From: Pontibacter sp. E15-1
GTDB lineage: Bacteria; Bacteroidota; Bacteroidia; Cytophagales; Hymenobacteraceae
Direction of reading: 5' to 3'
DNA: 32,998 nt
Assembly: GCF_022601975.1 (NCBI RefSeq)
Contig: NZ_JAKVIR010000044.1
Location: 1-32,998, forward strand
The translations under genes were made by a program, and so were the position numbers. Position 1 is the stretch's first letter; the number at the start of each line of letters is the position of its first letter. Below the pieces are notes generated by a model, which made no database searches, was not told the origin of the DNA, and saw nothing but the letters and a program-made list of their open reading frames with translations. Shown here in pieces: positions 1 through 7,766 of this stretch.

Positions 1-57
1 TATTCAGAGCAAAAACAGAGCAAAAATTTCAAAATTAACAGAAACAACAAGAAGTAG

Positions 58-378
58 TACCGTTCTGCAACGGTCTCGCGTTTTGAATCTGAAATCTCGA
101 TGGTACACAAAAAAAAAATAAAAATACGTGATGCATGGGATAAGACTCGATGCTCAAATTGCGCAAGTGCGGCAATATTAGATTCTGGAGTTGACTGGAT
201 GTCCCCTGATTTAGGAGCGGGCACAGTAAATAATGGTTATAAAAATACTTGGTTAAATCCTGATGAAAATTGGTGGACTGATCCAAATAATCCTGCTACT
301 GGGAATGGCCTTGATGATGGCAATGGTTTTGGATTAGTTGATGATTAGAAAGGATGGAACTACACGTAAATCATTGGT
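58..378 (+). pseudogene. S8 (subtilisin-like) serine protease remnant
   Basis: The readable part (from about 140) resembles the block around the catalytic Asp of subtilases: AILDSGVDWMSPDL matches the usual (V)AVLDSGVD-x-x-HPDL, and it is followed by an Asp/Gly/Asn-rich stretch ending GNGFGLVDD like the family's GNGxxDD turn. A TAG stop follows at 346-348, but the same frame then reads KGWNYT, which fits the residues that normally come next in subtilases (DD-x-x-GWN). No His or Ser catalytic block is seen downstream, and an in-frame TAG at 55-57 closes the frame upstream. A run of ten A's lies at 104-114. I read this as a decayed internal fragment. A short cryptic gene starting at ATG 100 is less likely. 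The piece upstream of the window is unseen. Confidence 0.55.
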
Positions 379-409
379 TGTCAAAACAACGAAAATATAA
401 GCATTCTTT

Positions 410-856
410 ATGACTAAGATATTAATTAGTATAATTCCTTTAGCACTGATAGTAGTGATAGCCTGCAAAAAAGAGGACTCTATTGTTCAGCAAAATATTA
501 TATTAAAGGACAAGCCTTTAGCCGAGATAAAGGCTCACATAGAAGGAGCTTGGCAATTCCATCATTCTGTTGGCGGTTTCACCGGGCAGGCGACATTTTA
601 CTATAAAAATTCCTATATAGATTTCAGAACTAATGATTCTCTCTTTTGGGTAGACGATGCCCAGGAACGGGCTAAAACAAAAATCAATTGGATAAGAGCT
701 AAAGATGTGTATGGCGACTCTACTTATATATTAAGCTTTTATGATGTCTACAATTTCCCAGAAAGTTGGGTTGTCGAAGGAATTGAAAAAGATAGTTTGA
801 TTCTCCGTGATAATGGCGCGGATGGATTCATTCATTATTTAATTAAAAGGGACTAA
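410..856 (+). CDS. Lipocalin-like lipoprotein, hypothetical
   Basis: This 148-residue protein has a lipoprotein signal peptide: Lys at position 3, a hydrophobic core, and a lipobox VIAC with Cys19 followed by KKED, as is common for Bacteroidota outer-membrane lipoproteins. The mature part has a GxW-like entry motif (IEGAWQFHHS, about 43-52) and ends with KDSLILRDNGADGF and a basic tail, a pattern resembling small lipocalin-like lipoproteins of this phylum. The family call is by resemblance only and no ligand can be named. It lies 25 bases before the M4 protease gene on the same strand, so the two may be co-transcribed. Base composition is more AT-rich than the ribosomal genes downstream. Confidence 0.7.
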   Translation: MTKILISIIPLALIVVIACKKEDSIVQQNIILKDKPLAEIKAHIEGAWQFHHSVGGFTGQATFYYKNSYIDFRTNDSLFWVDDAQERAKTKINWIRAKDVYGDSTYILSFYDVYNFPESWVVEGIEKDSLILRDNGADGFIHYLIKRD

Positions 857-881
857 ATTAAAATTTAATAAAACACATTTT

Positions 882-3380
882 ATGAAACACTTCTACTTAA
901 AACACTTACTGGTTGTTGTCTTAATTATTTTCACTGGTAATCTCTATGCTCAGCAAGGTGATACACTTCATATAGAGCGGGCTCCTAATGGGAGACCAAC
1001 CTTTGTAAACTTTAAGGTTAACGCCTCACCAAACCGGACACTTTCCAATAATGTAAATTTTCTAAAAAACTTACTGAAGACAAAAAGCAAGGACAACTTT
1101 CGTTTGATTAAGTCTGAAGAAGATGATGCAGGAAAGCTACACGAAACATTTAAACAATATTTTGATGGCATAGAAGTAAATCGCATCAATTACAAAATTC
1201 ACTATAACAACGGAATTATCGAGACAGCAAACGGAGAGTATGCTGATATTAGCTTACTTACTACTATTCCTGCAATAGCTGAGGAAGATGCTTTAAAGAA
1301 TGCGCTCTCGTATATAAATGCAAAAAAATATAAATGGGAAGATGCGGCATCCGAGCAGTTTATAAAAGAAAATAGCAACGATAAAAAGGCAACTTACTTC
1401 CCTAAAGGAGAAGTAGTCATTTGTAAAGATGTACTAAAAACTGGCAAATTATGGGTTTTAGCATGGAAGTTCAGCATATCCGCTTTAGAACCCAACACGG
1501 AACAATATGTATTTGTGGATGCTTCACAGGGCCAAATTGTTAACTATGAATCCATGATTACTGATGTAAACAGCCCTGGCACTGCACAAACACGTTATAG
1601 TGGTAATAGAAATTTAATTACAGATTCCTTCACCGGCGGTTTTAGGCTTTGGGAAATTCGGAATGGCGTTAGTGTTCAGACTTTAAATACCCAAAGAGGA
1701 AACAATTACGGCACAGCTATTGATTTTGTCGATACTGATAACAACTGGACTAGCGCCGAACATGCTAATGCTAATCGCGATCAAGCAGCTTTAGATGCAC
1801 ATTGGGGGACAGAAATAGTTCTAGATTATTGGCGTTCAGTCCATAATCGCAATAGTATAGATGGAAATGGATTGCGTGTGATAAATTATGTACATTACCT
1901 TAATAACTGGAATAACGCACAATGGGATGGCACCAATAGAGTGATGCGGTATGGAGATGGCTCTACATCTCCGTTAACCTCATTAGATATTTGCGCGCAT
2001 GAATTTGGGCATGGAATAAATCAAGCAACGGCCAATCTAGTTTACCAAGGTGAATCAGGCGCTTTGAATGAGGGCTTTTCAGATATTTGGGGAGCTGCAG
2101 TAGAAAACTGGGCTGATCCTAGTAAGCAACATTGGTTAATAGGAGAAGCAGTGGGGGCCCCCTTTCGTTCTATGAACAATCCTTCATCTTTAACATATAC
2201 TTTAGAGGATGGAACTACTGGCACTTATCCTGATACCTACTTAGGGGTGGGTTATTATCAGGGAACCGCTGATTTTGGTGGCGTTCACGTCAATTCTAGT
2301 GTTCTGAATTACTGGTTTTACCTACTGAGCCAAGGTGGTAATGGTACTAACGATATTGGTAATTTATTTAAAGTTGTAGGAATTAGCATTAGCAAAGCGG
2401 CTCAGATTGCATATCGGGCACAGAGGTTATATTTGACATCAACCTCAAATTTTTTAGCGGCGAGAAATGCTACTTTGCAAGCTGCCAGAGATTTATATTG
2501 CCCCGGCAGCTTAGAAGAAAGAGCTGTAGTAAATGCTTGGCATGCTGTAGGAGTAGGTGCGGCTTATCCCGCAGAGACTATTGCAGGAGATTTTCCAGCC
2601 AATAGTTGTGCAAATGCTACCATTAACTTTTCTGTTTCCAATCCCGTTGCTGGACTGACTTACAACTGGTCAGTCACCAGTGGACTGCAAATAGTGGGTT
2701 CTGCTACAGGAAACTCTGTCACTATCAAGGTAGTAGGTAATGGATTTCAATATGTAAATCTTAACGTATTAACAAACTGTGGAACTCTGAGAATAGCAGA
2801 TAAAAAAGTAAATATTGGAGTTCGTGCTTTAACTGTTACTACTTCCGATGACCGGACACCTCAACCAAGTGGTTATACCTATCACTCGGCTTATGCAGAA
2901 CTGCTTCCTAGTACTTCTCCCAGCAATTATAAGTGGTATGAGAGCGTAAACGGGCAATTTACAAACTTAGTCGCTATAGGCACAAGTTTGCATCAGTGGC
3001 CTATTCCGCCCTGCACCTCAAAATCCTACAGACTGGAAGTTACTACGTCATGCGGAAAATCGTATTGGAATGGGTATGCCTATAATTCAAACTGTGGCGG
3101 CTATACCTATACCGCTTATCCTAATCCTGCCAACGACGAGTTGATTATAGAGCGCGTGAATGGAGAACCCGAGCAAACTGACGGAACTGTCACTAGCCAA
3201 CCTGAAGGAGAAATAGATTTAAAACTCTACAATCAGCTTGGAGAAGTAGTACTATCTGAAAAAAGCAGAAAAGTTAAAACTACTTTAAATACGAAAGCTT
3301 TGAAGAACGGCTTATACTATATGCATATCACGGACAAAAAGGGCGAGACCAGCAAGCAGCAAATACTAATAAGCCATTAG
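882..3380 (+). CDS. Secreted M4 family (thermolysin-like) zinc metalloprotease with T9SS sorting domain
   Basis: This is an 832-residue extracellular endopeptidase. In order it has a Sec signal peptide (1 to about 24, ending LYA), an FTP/PepSY-type inhibitory propeptide (about 60-215), and the M4 catalytic region (about 230-555). Zinc ligands are His373 and His377 in HEFGH and Glu397 in GALNEGFSD. His469 in GGVHVNSS matches the second catalytic histidine of thermolysin. An Ig/PKD-like segment follows (about 570-660, YNWSVTSG), then a C-terminal type IX secretion sorting domain (about 745-832) opening YTAYPNPANDELIIE and ending in beta-strand pattern. From family knowledge, the protein should cross the inner membrane by Sec and the outer membrane by T9SS, and mature by removing its propeptide. 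All catalytic residues are present, so it is probably active. It follows the lipoprotein gene by 25 bases. Confidence 0.95.
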   Translation: MKHFYLKHLLVVVLIIFTGNLYAQQGDTLHIERAPNGRPTFVNFKVNASPNRTLSNNVNFLKNLLKTKSKDNFRLIKSEEDDAGKLHETFKQYFDGIEVNRINYKIHYNNGIIETANGEYADISLLTTIPAIAEEDALKNALSYINAKKYKWEDAASEQFIKENSNDKKATYFPKGEVVICKDVLKTGKLWVLAWKFSISALEPNTEQYVFVDASQGQIVNYESMITDVNSPGTAQTRYSGNRNLITDSFTGGFRLWEIRNGVSVQTLNTQRGNNYGTAIDFVDTDNNWTSAEHANANRDQAALDAHWGTEIVLDYWRSVHNRNSIDGNGLRVINYVHYLNNWNNAQWDGTNRVMRYGDGSTSPLTSLDICAHEFGHGINQATANLVYQGESGALNEGFSDIWGAAVENWADPSKQHWLIGEAVGAPFRSMNNPSSLTYTLEDGTTGTYPDTYLGVGYYQGTADFGGVHVNSSVLNYWFYLLSQGGNGTNDIGNLFKVVGISISKAAQIAYRAQRLYLTSTSNFLAARNATLQAARDLYCPGSLEERAVVNAWHAVGVGAAYPAETIAGDFPANSCANATINFSVSNPVAGLTYNWSVTSGLQIVGSATGNSVTIKVVGNGFQYVNLNVLTNCGTLRIADKKVNIGVRALTVTTSDDRTPQPSGYTYHSAYAELLPSTSPSNYKWYESVNGQFTNLVAIGTSLHQWPIPPCTSKSYRLEVTTSCGKSYWNGYAYNSNCGGYTYTAYPNPANDELIIERVNGEPEQTDGTVTSQPEGEIDLKLYNQLGEVVLSEKSRKVKTTLNTKALKNGLYYMHITDKKGETSKQQILISH

Positions 3381-3418
3381 GAGTTCTGTGTATTTGATAT
3401 AAGTCGGTGTTTCTTCAG

Positions 3419-3484
3419 ATCAGTAAGGCAAGTGTAGGAAAGGGGGGCAGTCCGACCACCCTTTCCTACACTTGCCTTACTGAT
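3419..3484. repeat. 26-bp perfect inverted repeat (strong hairpin)
   Basis: Bases 3419-3444 are the exact reverse complement of 3459-3484, with a 14-base G/C-rich loop. The stem is far longer than a typical intrinsic terminator, and no clear T-run follows on either strand. It sits 38 bases after the M4 protease stop and before the rplM promoter, so it may end transcription of the protease gene or act as an insulating or mRNA-stabilising structure. Confidence 0.85.
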
Positions 3485-3535
3485 AATCTTAATTTTCCTC
3501 ATCATCCTCGCTTGCAGTATTTTATTTAGCTTCTA

Positions 3536-3566
3536 TTGCATATGCGATTATTAACTTTTATCTTTG
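3536..3566 (+). promoter_or_regulatory. Bacteroidota-type promoter of the rplM operon
   Basis: TTG at 3536-3538, a 20-base spacer, then TATCTTTG at 3559-3566, a full match to the Bacteroidota -7 consensus TAnnTTTG. Transcription would start about 7 bases downstream, giving an rplM leader of roughly 60 bases. Confidence 0.8.
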
Positions 3567-3632
3567 TGTCCATTTTTCAAAGACTGGAGAATAGAATCAA
3601 TTAAATAAATAAATCGCTTACAACCACCAAAA

Positions 3633-4082
3633 ATGGACCATTTAAGTTATAAAACCCAGTATGTCAACAAGAAGTCAGCCAACAAAGGCTGGGTAATTGT
3701 GGATGCCGGGCAAGGAAGCTTGGGTCGTGTGGCATCGGAAGTTGCCAAGATCCTGAAAGGCAAGCACAAGCCTTCGTACTCTCCTCATGTTGACTGCGGA
3801 GACAACGTGATCATCATCAATGCTGATGACACGCGCTTTACAGGTCGCAAGTGGGACCAGAAGTACTACCTGACACACACTGGATACCCAGGCGGTCAGA
3901 AGAGAACTTCTCCACGCGAACTGAAGGCAAAGTCTTCTACGCTGTTAGTAGAGCGCGCTGTACGCGGCATGTTGCCTAAAAACAGATTGGGCAGCGAGCT
4001 GTTCCGCAATCTGCATGTATTTGCTGGAAGCGAGCATCCTTTTGCCGCACAGCAGCCTAATGAATTAACCCTCAATATCTAA
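3633..4082 (+). CDS. rplM: 50S ribosomal protein L13
   Basis: This 149-residue protein is a component of the large ribosomal subunit that binds 23S rRNA early in assembly. Family signatures are visible: WVIVDAGQGSLGRVAS near the start (20-35), HTGYPGGQK (82-90) and the conserved VRGMLPKN (110-117). Length is normal for the family. The ATG at 3633 has no obvious Shine-Dalgarno sequence, as usual in this phylum. It is the first gene of the rplM-rpsI-rpsB cluster, with only 4 bases before rpsI, so the subunits are probably co-transcribed from the promoter at 3536-3566. Codon use is the highly expressed kind. Confidence 0.98.
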   Translation: MDHLSYKTQYVNKKSANKGWVIVDAGQGSLGRVASEVAKILKGKHKPSYSPHVDCGDNVIIINADDTRFTGRKWDQKYYLTHTGYPGGQKRTSPRELKAKSSTLLVERAVRGMLPKNRLGSELFRNLHVFAGSEHPFAAQQPNELTLNI

Positions 4083-4086
4083 TTTA

Positions 4087-4473
4087 ATGGAAGTTATCAA
4101 TACATCTGGTAGAAGAAAAACCTCGGTGGCTCGTATCTACATGACGGCCGGGCAAGGGAATATCACTATTAACGGTAGAGATATCAAGAATTACTTCCCG
4201 AGCGAAGTACTTCAAACTATTGTGAATCAGCCGTTCAAAACCTTGGATGCAATTGGCAAATACGATGTAAATGCCAACCTGAAAGGTGGTGGTGTAAGCG
4301 GCCAGGCTGAAGCACTTAGACTTGCTATCTCCAAAGCACTGGTAGTTGAGAACGCCGAGAGCAAATCTGCACTTCGTAAAGAAGGATTCATCACGCGTGA
4401 CCCGCGTATGGTGGAGCGTAAGAAGTTCGGTAAGCGCAAAGCACGTCGTTCATTCCAGTTCAGTAAACGTTAA
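4087..4473 (+). CDS. rpsI: 30S ribosomal protein S9
   Basis: This 128-residue protein belongs to the small-subunit head. The S9 core motif GGGVSGQAEALR lies at 67-78, and the strongly basic C-terminal tail ending RRSFQFSKR is at 120-128. In known ribosome structures the last residues of this tail touch the P-site tRNA anticodon loop. Start ATG 4087 is 4 bases after the rplM stop, the usual rplM-rpsI pairing. rpsB follows after 21 bases. Confidence 0.98.
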   Translation: MEVINTSGRRKTSVARIYMTAGQGNITINGRDIKNYFPSEVLQTIVNQPFKTLDAIGKYDVNANLKGGGVSGQAEALRLAISKALVVENAESKSALRKEGFITRDPRMVERKKFGKRKARRSFQFSKR

Positions 4474-4494
4474 TATTAAAGGTGTATCAACAAC

Positions 4495-5262
4495 ATGGCA
4501 AGTACTAATTATAAAGAATTACTTGAGGCAGGTGTTCATTTTGGCCACCTTACCCGCAAGTGGGATCCGAAGATGGCTCCGTACATCTTCATGGAGAAGA
4601 ACGGTATTCACATTATCGACCTGAACAAGACGTTGGTTTCGCTTGATGAGGCAACTGCCGCCATCAAGAACATCGCCAAGTCTGGTCGTAAGATCTTGTT
4701 CGTAGCTACCAAGAAGCAGGCGCAGGAAATCGTAACGGAAGAGGCCAAGCGCCTGAAGATGCCTTACGTGACTGACCGTTGGCTGGGTGGTATGCTGACA
4801 AACTTCGCAACTGTACGCAAGTCGTTGAAGAAGATGTCGACTATCGACAAGATGATGAAAGACCCAGAGCAGTCTAAGGCCCTTGCAAAGCGTGAGAAGC
4901 TGATGCTTTCTCGTGAGCGTGAGAAGCTTGACCGCGTATTGGGTGGTATCGCTGACCTGTCTCGCCTGCCTGCTGCACTTTTTGTGGTAGACGTTAAGCG
5001 TGAGCACATCGCGGTAAAAGAGGCTCAGAAACTGAACCTGCCCGTATTCGCTATCTGCGATACAAACTCTAACCCAGAGCTGGTAGACTTCCCAATCCCT
5101 GCAAACGACGATGCTTCTAAGTCAGTAGCCCTGATCGTATCGTTGGTAGGCAAGGCAATTGAAGAAGGTTTGTCTGAGCGCAAGGTAGACAAAGAAGAGA
5201 CCGAGCGTAAGCGTTCTGAAGAAGAAGGCATTAAGGCAAAGCAGGAAGCTGACGAGCAATAA
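4495..5262 (+). CDS. rpsB: 30S ribosomal protein S2
   Basis: This 255-residue protein is needed late in small-subunit assembly and for docking S1. Recognisable blocks are LLEAGVHFGHLTRKWDPKM (9-27) and TDRWLGGMLTNF (93-104), followed by the coiled-coil protrusion (about 105-160, many Lys/Glu/Arg). The C-terminus (about 225-255) is a charged Lys/Glu-rich helix, common in Bacteroidota S2. It is the third gene of the ribosomal cluster and is followed by a hairpin terminator at 5290-5332, so tsf is partly uncoupled from it. Confidence 0.98.
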   Translation: MASTNYKELLEAGVHFGHLTRKWDPKMAPYIFMEKNGIHIIDLNKTLVSLDEATAAIKNIAKSGRKILFVATKKQAQEIVTEEAKRLKMPYVTDRWLGGMLTNFATVRKSLKKMSTIDKMMKDPEQSKALAKREKLMLSREREKLDRVLGGIADLSRLPAALFVVDVKREHIAVKEAQKLNLPVFAICDTNSNPELVDFPIPANDDASKSVALIVSLVGKAIEEGLSERKVDKEETERKRSEEEGIKAKQEADEQ

Positions 5263-5289
5263 GCGCAACGTTTACTATTGCATTACAAT

Positions 5290-5332
5290 AAACTGAACAT
5301 TGGGCTCAACGCTTCAATGTTCAGTTTGTTTT
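5290..5332 (+). terminator. Intrinsic terminator after rpsB
   Basis: A 13-bp perfect stem (5290-5302 with 5315-5327) with a 12-base loop, followed by a T-rich run to 5332. It lies 27 bases after the rpsB stop and upstream of tsf. Confidence 0.8.
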
Positions 5333-5429
5333 AGGGCATAGTTAAGGCATCTGATAGTAGACACAGGACGCTAGACTTTTAAGGTCACCTATAGCGTTGT
5401 CGTCTATGGAAGTCTGCACTAGGCCTGAA

Positions 5430-5472
5430 ATAAAATTCGTAATTTATAATTCGTAATTCTTAATTATAAAAA
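5430..5472. repeat. AT-rich TAATT-type tandem tract
   Basis: An AT-only run built from repeated units such as aattcgtaatt and aattcttaatt, ending directly at the tsf start codon. A related tract lies at 25586-25622. It forms the leader of tsf. Between 5341 and 5430 I found no full promoter match; TAGCGTTG at 5392-5399 is the nearest to a -7 box and has no TTG partner. Confidence 0.5.
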
Positions 5473-5473
5473 G

Positions 5474-6307
5474 ATGGCTATTACAGCACAAGACGTTAAT
5501 AAACTCCGCCAGGAAACTGGTGCAGGTATGATGGATTGCAAGAAGGCGCTTACAGAAGCTAACGGCGATTTCGAAGCAGCAAAGGATATCCTGCGTAAGC
5601 AAGGTCAGAAAATTGCCAGCAAGCGTGCCGACAACGCCACTTCTGAGGGTGCTGTGCTAACGCACGTAAGCGACGACGGCACTACTGGTATCGTCGTAGC
5701 TGTTGCTTGCGAGACTGAGCCGGTATCTAAGGTGGAGGATTTCCAGAAAGTGGCTCAGACTGTTCTGGACACTGCTGTTGCTACTAAAGCTGCAACGAAA
5801 GAAGAACTGTTGGCAACGCCACAGGCTGACGGTCGTTCGCTTCAGGACCACATCACGGACCTGATGGGTAAGATCGGCGAGAAGATCGACGTGTCTGCTT
5901 ACGAGATCGTTACTGCTGAGAAAGTTGTTTCTTATGACCACTCTAACGGTAAGTTAGGTGTGTTGGTAGGTATGACAAACACTGGCGGCACAGACGTAAT
6001 AGAAGTTGGCAAAGACGTAGCTATGCAAATTGCTGCCATGAAGCCAATCGCCCTGGACAAAGACGGTGTTGATTCTGCCACTGTAGAGCGCGAGATTGAA
6101 GTTGGTAAGGAGCAGGCGCGTGCTGAAGGCAAGCCAGAGGCAATGCTTGAGAAAATTGCCATGGGCAAGCTGAACAAGTTCTACAAGGAGAACACGTTGC
6201 TGAACCAGGAGTTCGTGAAAGACTCTTCTATGAACATCGCGCAGTTGCTTGACAAAACAAGCAAAGGCATGACTGTTTCTGAGTTCAAGCGTATCGCTAT
6301 CGGTTAA
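5474..6307 (+). CDS. tsf: Elongation factor Ts
   Basis: This 277-residue cytoplasmic guanine-nucleotide exchange factor recycles EF-Tu from its GDP form. The N-terminal UBA-like domain contains the signature TGAGMMDCKKAL (15-26) and the following KDILRKQGQKIASKR, which contacts EF-Tu. Two dimerisation-type subdomains follow (about 60-270), including VACETEPVSK. Length is normal. It is separated from rpsB by 211 bases with a terminator and an AT-rich tract, so it probably has its own promoter. A strong terminator follows the stop. Confidence 0.98.
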   Translation: MAITAQDVNKLRQETGAGMMDCKKALTEANGDFEAAKDILRKQGQKIASKRADNATSEGAVLTHVSDDGTTGIVVAVACETEPVSKVEDFQKVAQTVLDTAVATKAATKEELLATPQADGRSLQDHITDLMGKIGEKIDVSAYEIVTAEKVVSYDHSNGKLGVLVGMTNTGGTDVIEVGKDVAMQIAAMKPIALDKDGVDSATVEREIEVGKEQARAEGKPEAMLEKIAMGKLNKFYKENTLLNQEFVKDSSMNIAQLLDKTSKGMTVSEFKRIAIG

Positions 6308-6328
6308 TTATAACCAGCCGCATAATAG

Positions 6329-6359
6329 AAAAGCCCGCCTAACAGCGGGCTTTTTTTGT
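6329..6359 (+). terminator. Intrinsic terminator after tsf
   Basis: Stem GCCCGC (6333-6338) with GCGGGC (6345-6350), loop CTAACA, extended by four A-T pairs and followed by a run of seven T's. It may also serve the converging minus-strand gene ending at 6388. Confidence 0.92.
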
Positions 6360-6387
6360 TTTGTAGAAGTAGCTTAAGATTTGTGGT

Positions 6388-6813
6388 TTAGTTACACAAC
6401 TCGCCTGCATAATTCTGATGCCCCCTATTGCGTTGGCATTTAAACCCTAATTTGATATTGTCGATCACCCACCTATCCGCCTTATACCGAAAGTCGATAA
6501 TCCTTTTCTCGCCATACACTGAGTCATCCAACAACCCTTCCTGCGTTACAGCAACCCGCACAAAATCATCCGTTACTTCAGTTTGCTCAAAAGCATAGCC
6601 TCCACCACCTTCAGTTTGGTATGCAGGGCCGAACAACTCCCCTACAATCAGGAAAGGTGTTTGCGCCCACGGCTCATTGTGCTGTAAAGCGGATAGTATC
6701 TGGTTATTATATTTTGTTGCATCCTCTATCACAAAGCTATCATAGGAATCATCGTTGCTACATGCAGAAAGTAGCAGCAAAAGTGTAATAACAAGGGTTC
6801 TTAGATATCTCAT
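6388..6813 (-). CDS. Hypothetical lipoprotein, cassette-like
   Basis: The preferred start is the ATG at 6813, giving 141 residues with a clean lipoprotein signal: MRYLRTLVIT, a leucine-rich core and the lipobox LSAC with Cys18. An upstream in-frame start at 6870 would run the gene into the attC-like palindrome and put non-hydrophobic residues before the signal. The mature part is acidic with an aromatic-rich core and ends in a cysteine-containing tail (FKCQRNRGHQNYAGELCN). I do not recognise a family. The start codon lies about 10 bases after the attC-like border TATAAC, the close spacing typical of integron cassette genes. No attC-like site is visible beyond its stop, where it meets the tsf terminator. 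Confidence 0.6.
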   Translation of the reverse strand: MRYLRTLVITLLLLLSACSNDDSYDSFVIEDATKYNNQILSALQHNEPWAQTPFLIVGELFGPAYQTEGGGGYAFEQTEVTDDFVRVAVTQEGLLDDSVYGEKRIIDFRYKADRWVIDNIKLGFKCQRNRGHQNYAGELCN

Positions 6814-6822
6814 TATTAAATT

Positions 6823-6892
6823 CCTATAACGTCTAGTGCATGAGGCGTGCGAGGCCGTAAGCCGTAGCATGGCTTATGAACCTTGTTAGCAA
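6823..6892 (-). other. Integron attC-like imperfect palindrome (candidate recombination site)
   Basis: About 70 bases bounded by TAAC (6827-6830) and GTTA (6885-6888). Inside, GTGCATGAG (6836-6844) pairs with most of CTTATGAAC (6873-6881) with two mismatches, and the pairing continues imperfectly toward the centre. On the minus strand it reads GCTAACAAGG ... ACGTTATAGG, resembling R'' and R' boxes of attC sites. It lies between two short AT-rich genes in the same orientation. No integrase is visible in the window, so an attC is a candidate reading. A plain imperfect repeat remains possible. Confidence 0.4.
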
Positions 6893-6898
6893 CTGGCT

Positions 6899-7717
6899 TT
6901 ATTTTATGGTTGCCTTTATTTGAGAATCAGATTTAATGATGGAAGTTAATGACACATCATCACTAACCTTTACTTTCACTTCAATAGCAAAGACTGCATT
7001 ATTTTTAATTATCTGGTTCTCAGAAATATCAAATTCTACTATTCCGCTTCCGTCTCCTTTGGCGGCAACGCTGGTTTGGTCTGTCTCTGAGCTTAGTTGA
7101 AACTTCTCTTTCAAATCAAAAACAGCGATGTTCTTATCCACACTCTTCAAGGTGTAAGTTTTGATGATGTCAACCTTAACTGGGTTCACGCCACTGATAG
7201 GGATAATCATCGGCATTTTATGCTCAAAGCTTTCCCCGATTCTCAGCGGCGTGGCTGGGAATTGGATATCTGGCTTGACATTCTCCAAAGCGTGTTTTAT
7301 CCCCTGTTTTGTCTTCTCGTCAAGCTTATCCGAGATTACTTCATTGACGTGGAATTTATATCCAGCATAGTAGCCATGAACCACTGTTCCTGAAATCGGG
7401 TTAGTCGACACATTGGCATTAGCAGTAGTTAATATATAACCATATGTCACTGTTGCTGGGATATGACCGTTTTCGGTGAGTGATTTGGTTGCAGTTGTTC
7501 TAGTCATTCTTGTAGAGCTACTACCTTCACTTGACTTCCCCTTCAAACTTGGGATTTCGCTTTGGTAAACTGTTTTGTTGGACGAGAACATGTCCATTTC
7601 AAGTTTATATGTCTTACCAGGATTGATTTTGCTTTCAAATTTGAATGTATTCTGTGAAGAACATTCAATGGAAGTCAAAAACAGAACTGCAATGATGCAG
7701 CTGATGAGGTTTTTCAT
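6899..7717 (-). CDS. Hypothetical exported lipoprotein, cassette-like
   Basis: This 272-residue protein has a signal peptide (MKNLISCIIAVLFLTSIECS) whose Cys19 in TSIEC could be a lipobox, though Glu before the Cys is unusual. The mature part is beta-strand rich: it starts NTFKFESKINPGKTYKLEMD and has alternating hydrophobic strands plus Ser/Thr/Lys-rich loops to the end. This resembles uncharacterised Bacteroidota exported proteins (possibly DUF6263-like), a guess from the opening motif. It is clearly more AT-rich than the genes from 8 kb on. It lies between the attC-like site just after its stop and a small inverted repeat before its start (7733-7749), so it may be a mobile gene cassette. 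Confidence 0.65.
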   Translation of the reverse strand: MKNLISCIIAVLFLTSIECSSQNTFKFESKINPGKTYKLEMDMFSSNKTVYQSEIPSLKGKSSEGSSSTRMTRTTATKSLTENGHIPATVTYGYILTTANANVSTNPISGTVVHGYYAGYKFHVNEVISDKLDEKTKQGIKHALENVKPDIQFPATPLRIGESFEHKMPMIIPISGVNPVKVDIIKTYTLKSVDKNIAVFDLKEKFQLSSETDQTSVAAKGDGSGIVEFDISENQIIKNNAVFAIEVKVKVSDDVSLTSIIKSDSQIKATIK

Positions 7718-7732
7718 ATTTAATGCTTGTTG

Positions 7733-7749
7733 TTAACTAGCAGTTAACC
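7733..7749. repeat. GTTAAC inverted repeat
   Basis: GTTAACT (7733-7739) and AGTTAAC (7743-7749) form a 7-bp stem with a 3-base loop, 15 bases upstream of the start at 7717. It could be an operator or the far border of the AT-rich cassette-like unit, since it contains GTTAAC near the position where an upstream attachment site would be. Confidence 0.5.
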
Positions 7750-7766
7750 ATAATAAAAGCACCGAT

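Noticed and set aside
5371..5419. Possible bulged hairpin between rpsB and tsf (AGACTT ... AAGTCT)
   Set aside because: The stem halves need a 10-base one-sided bulge and a mismatch, so it is not convincing as a riboswitch or terminator.
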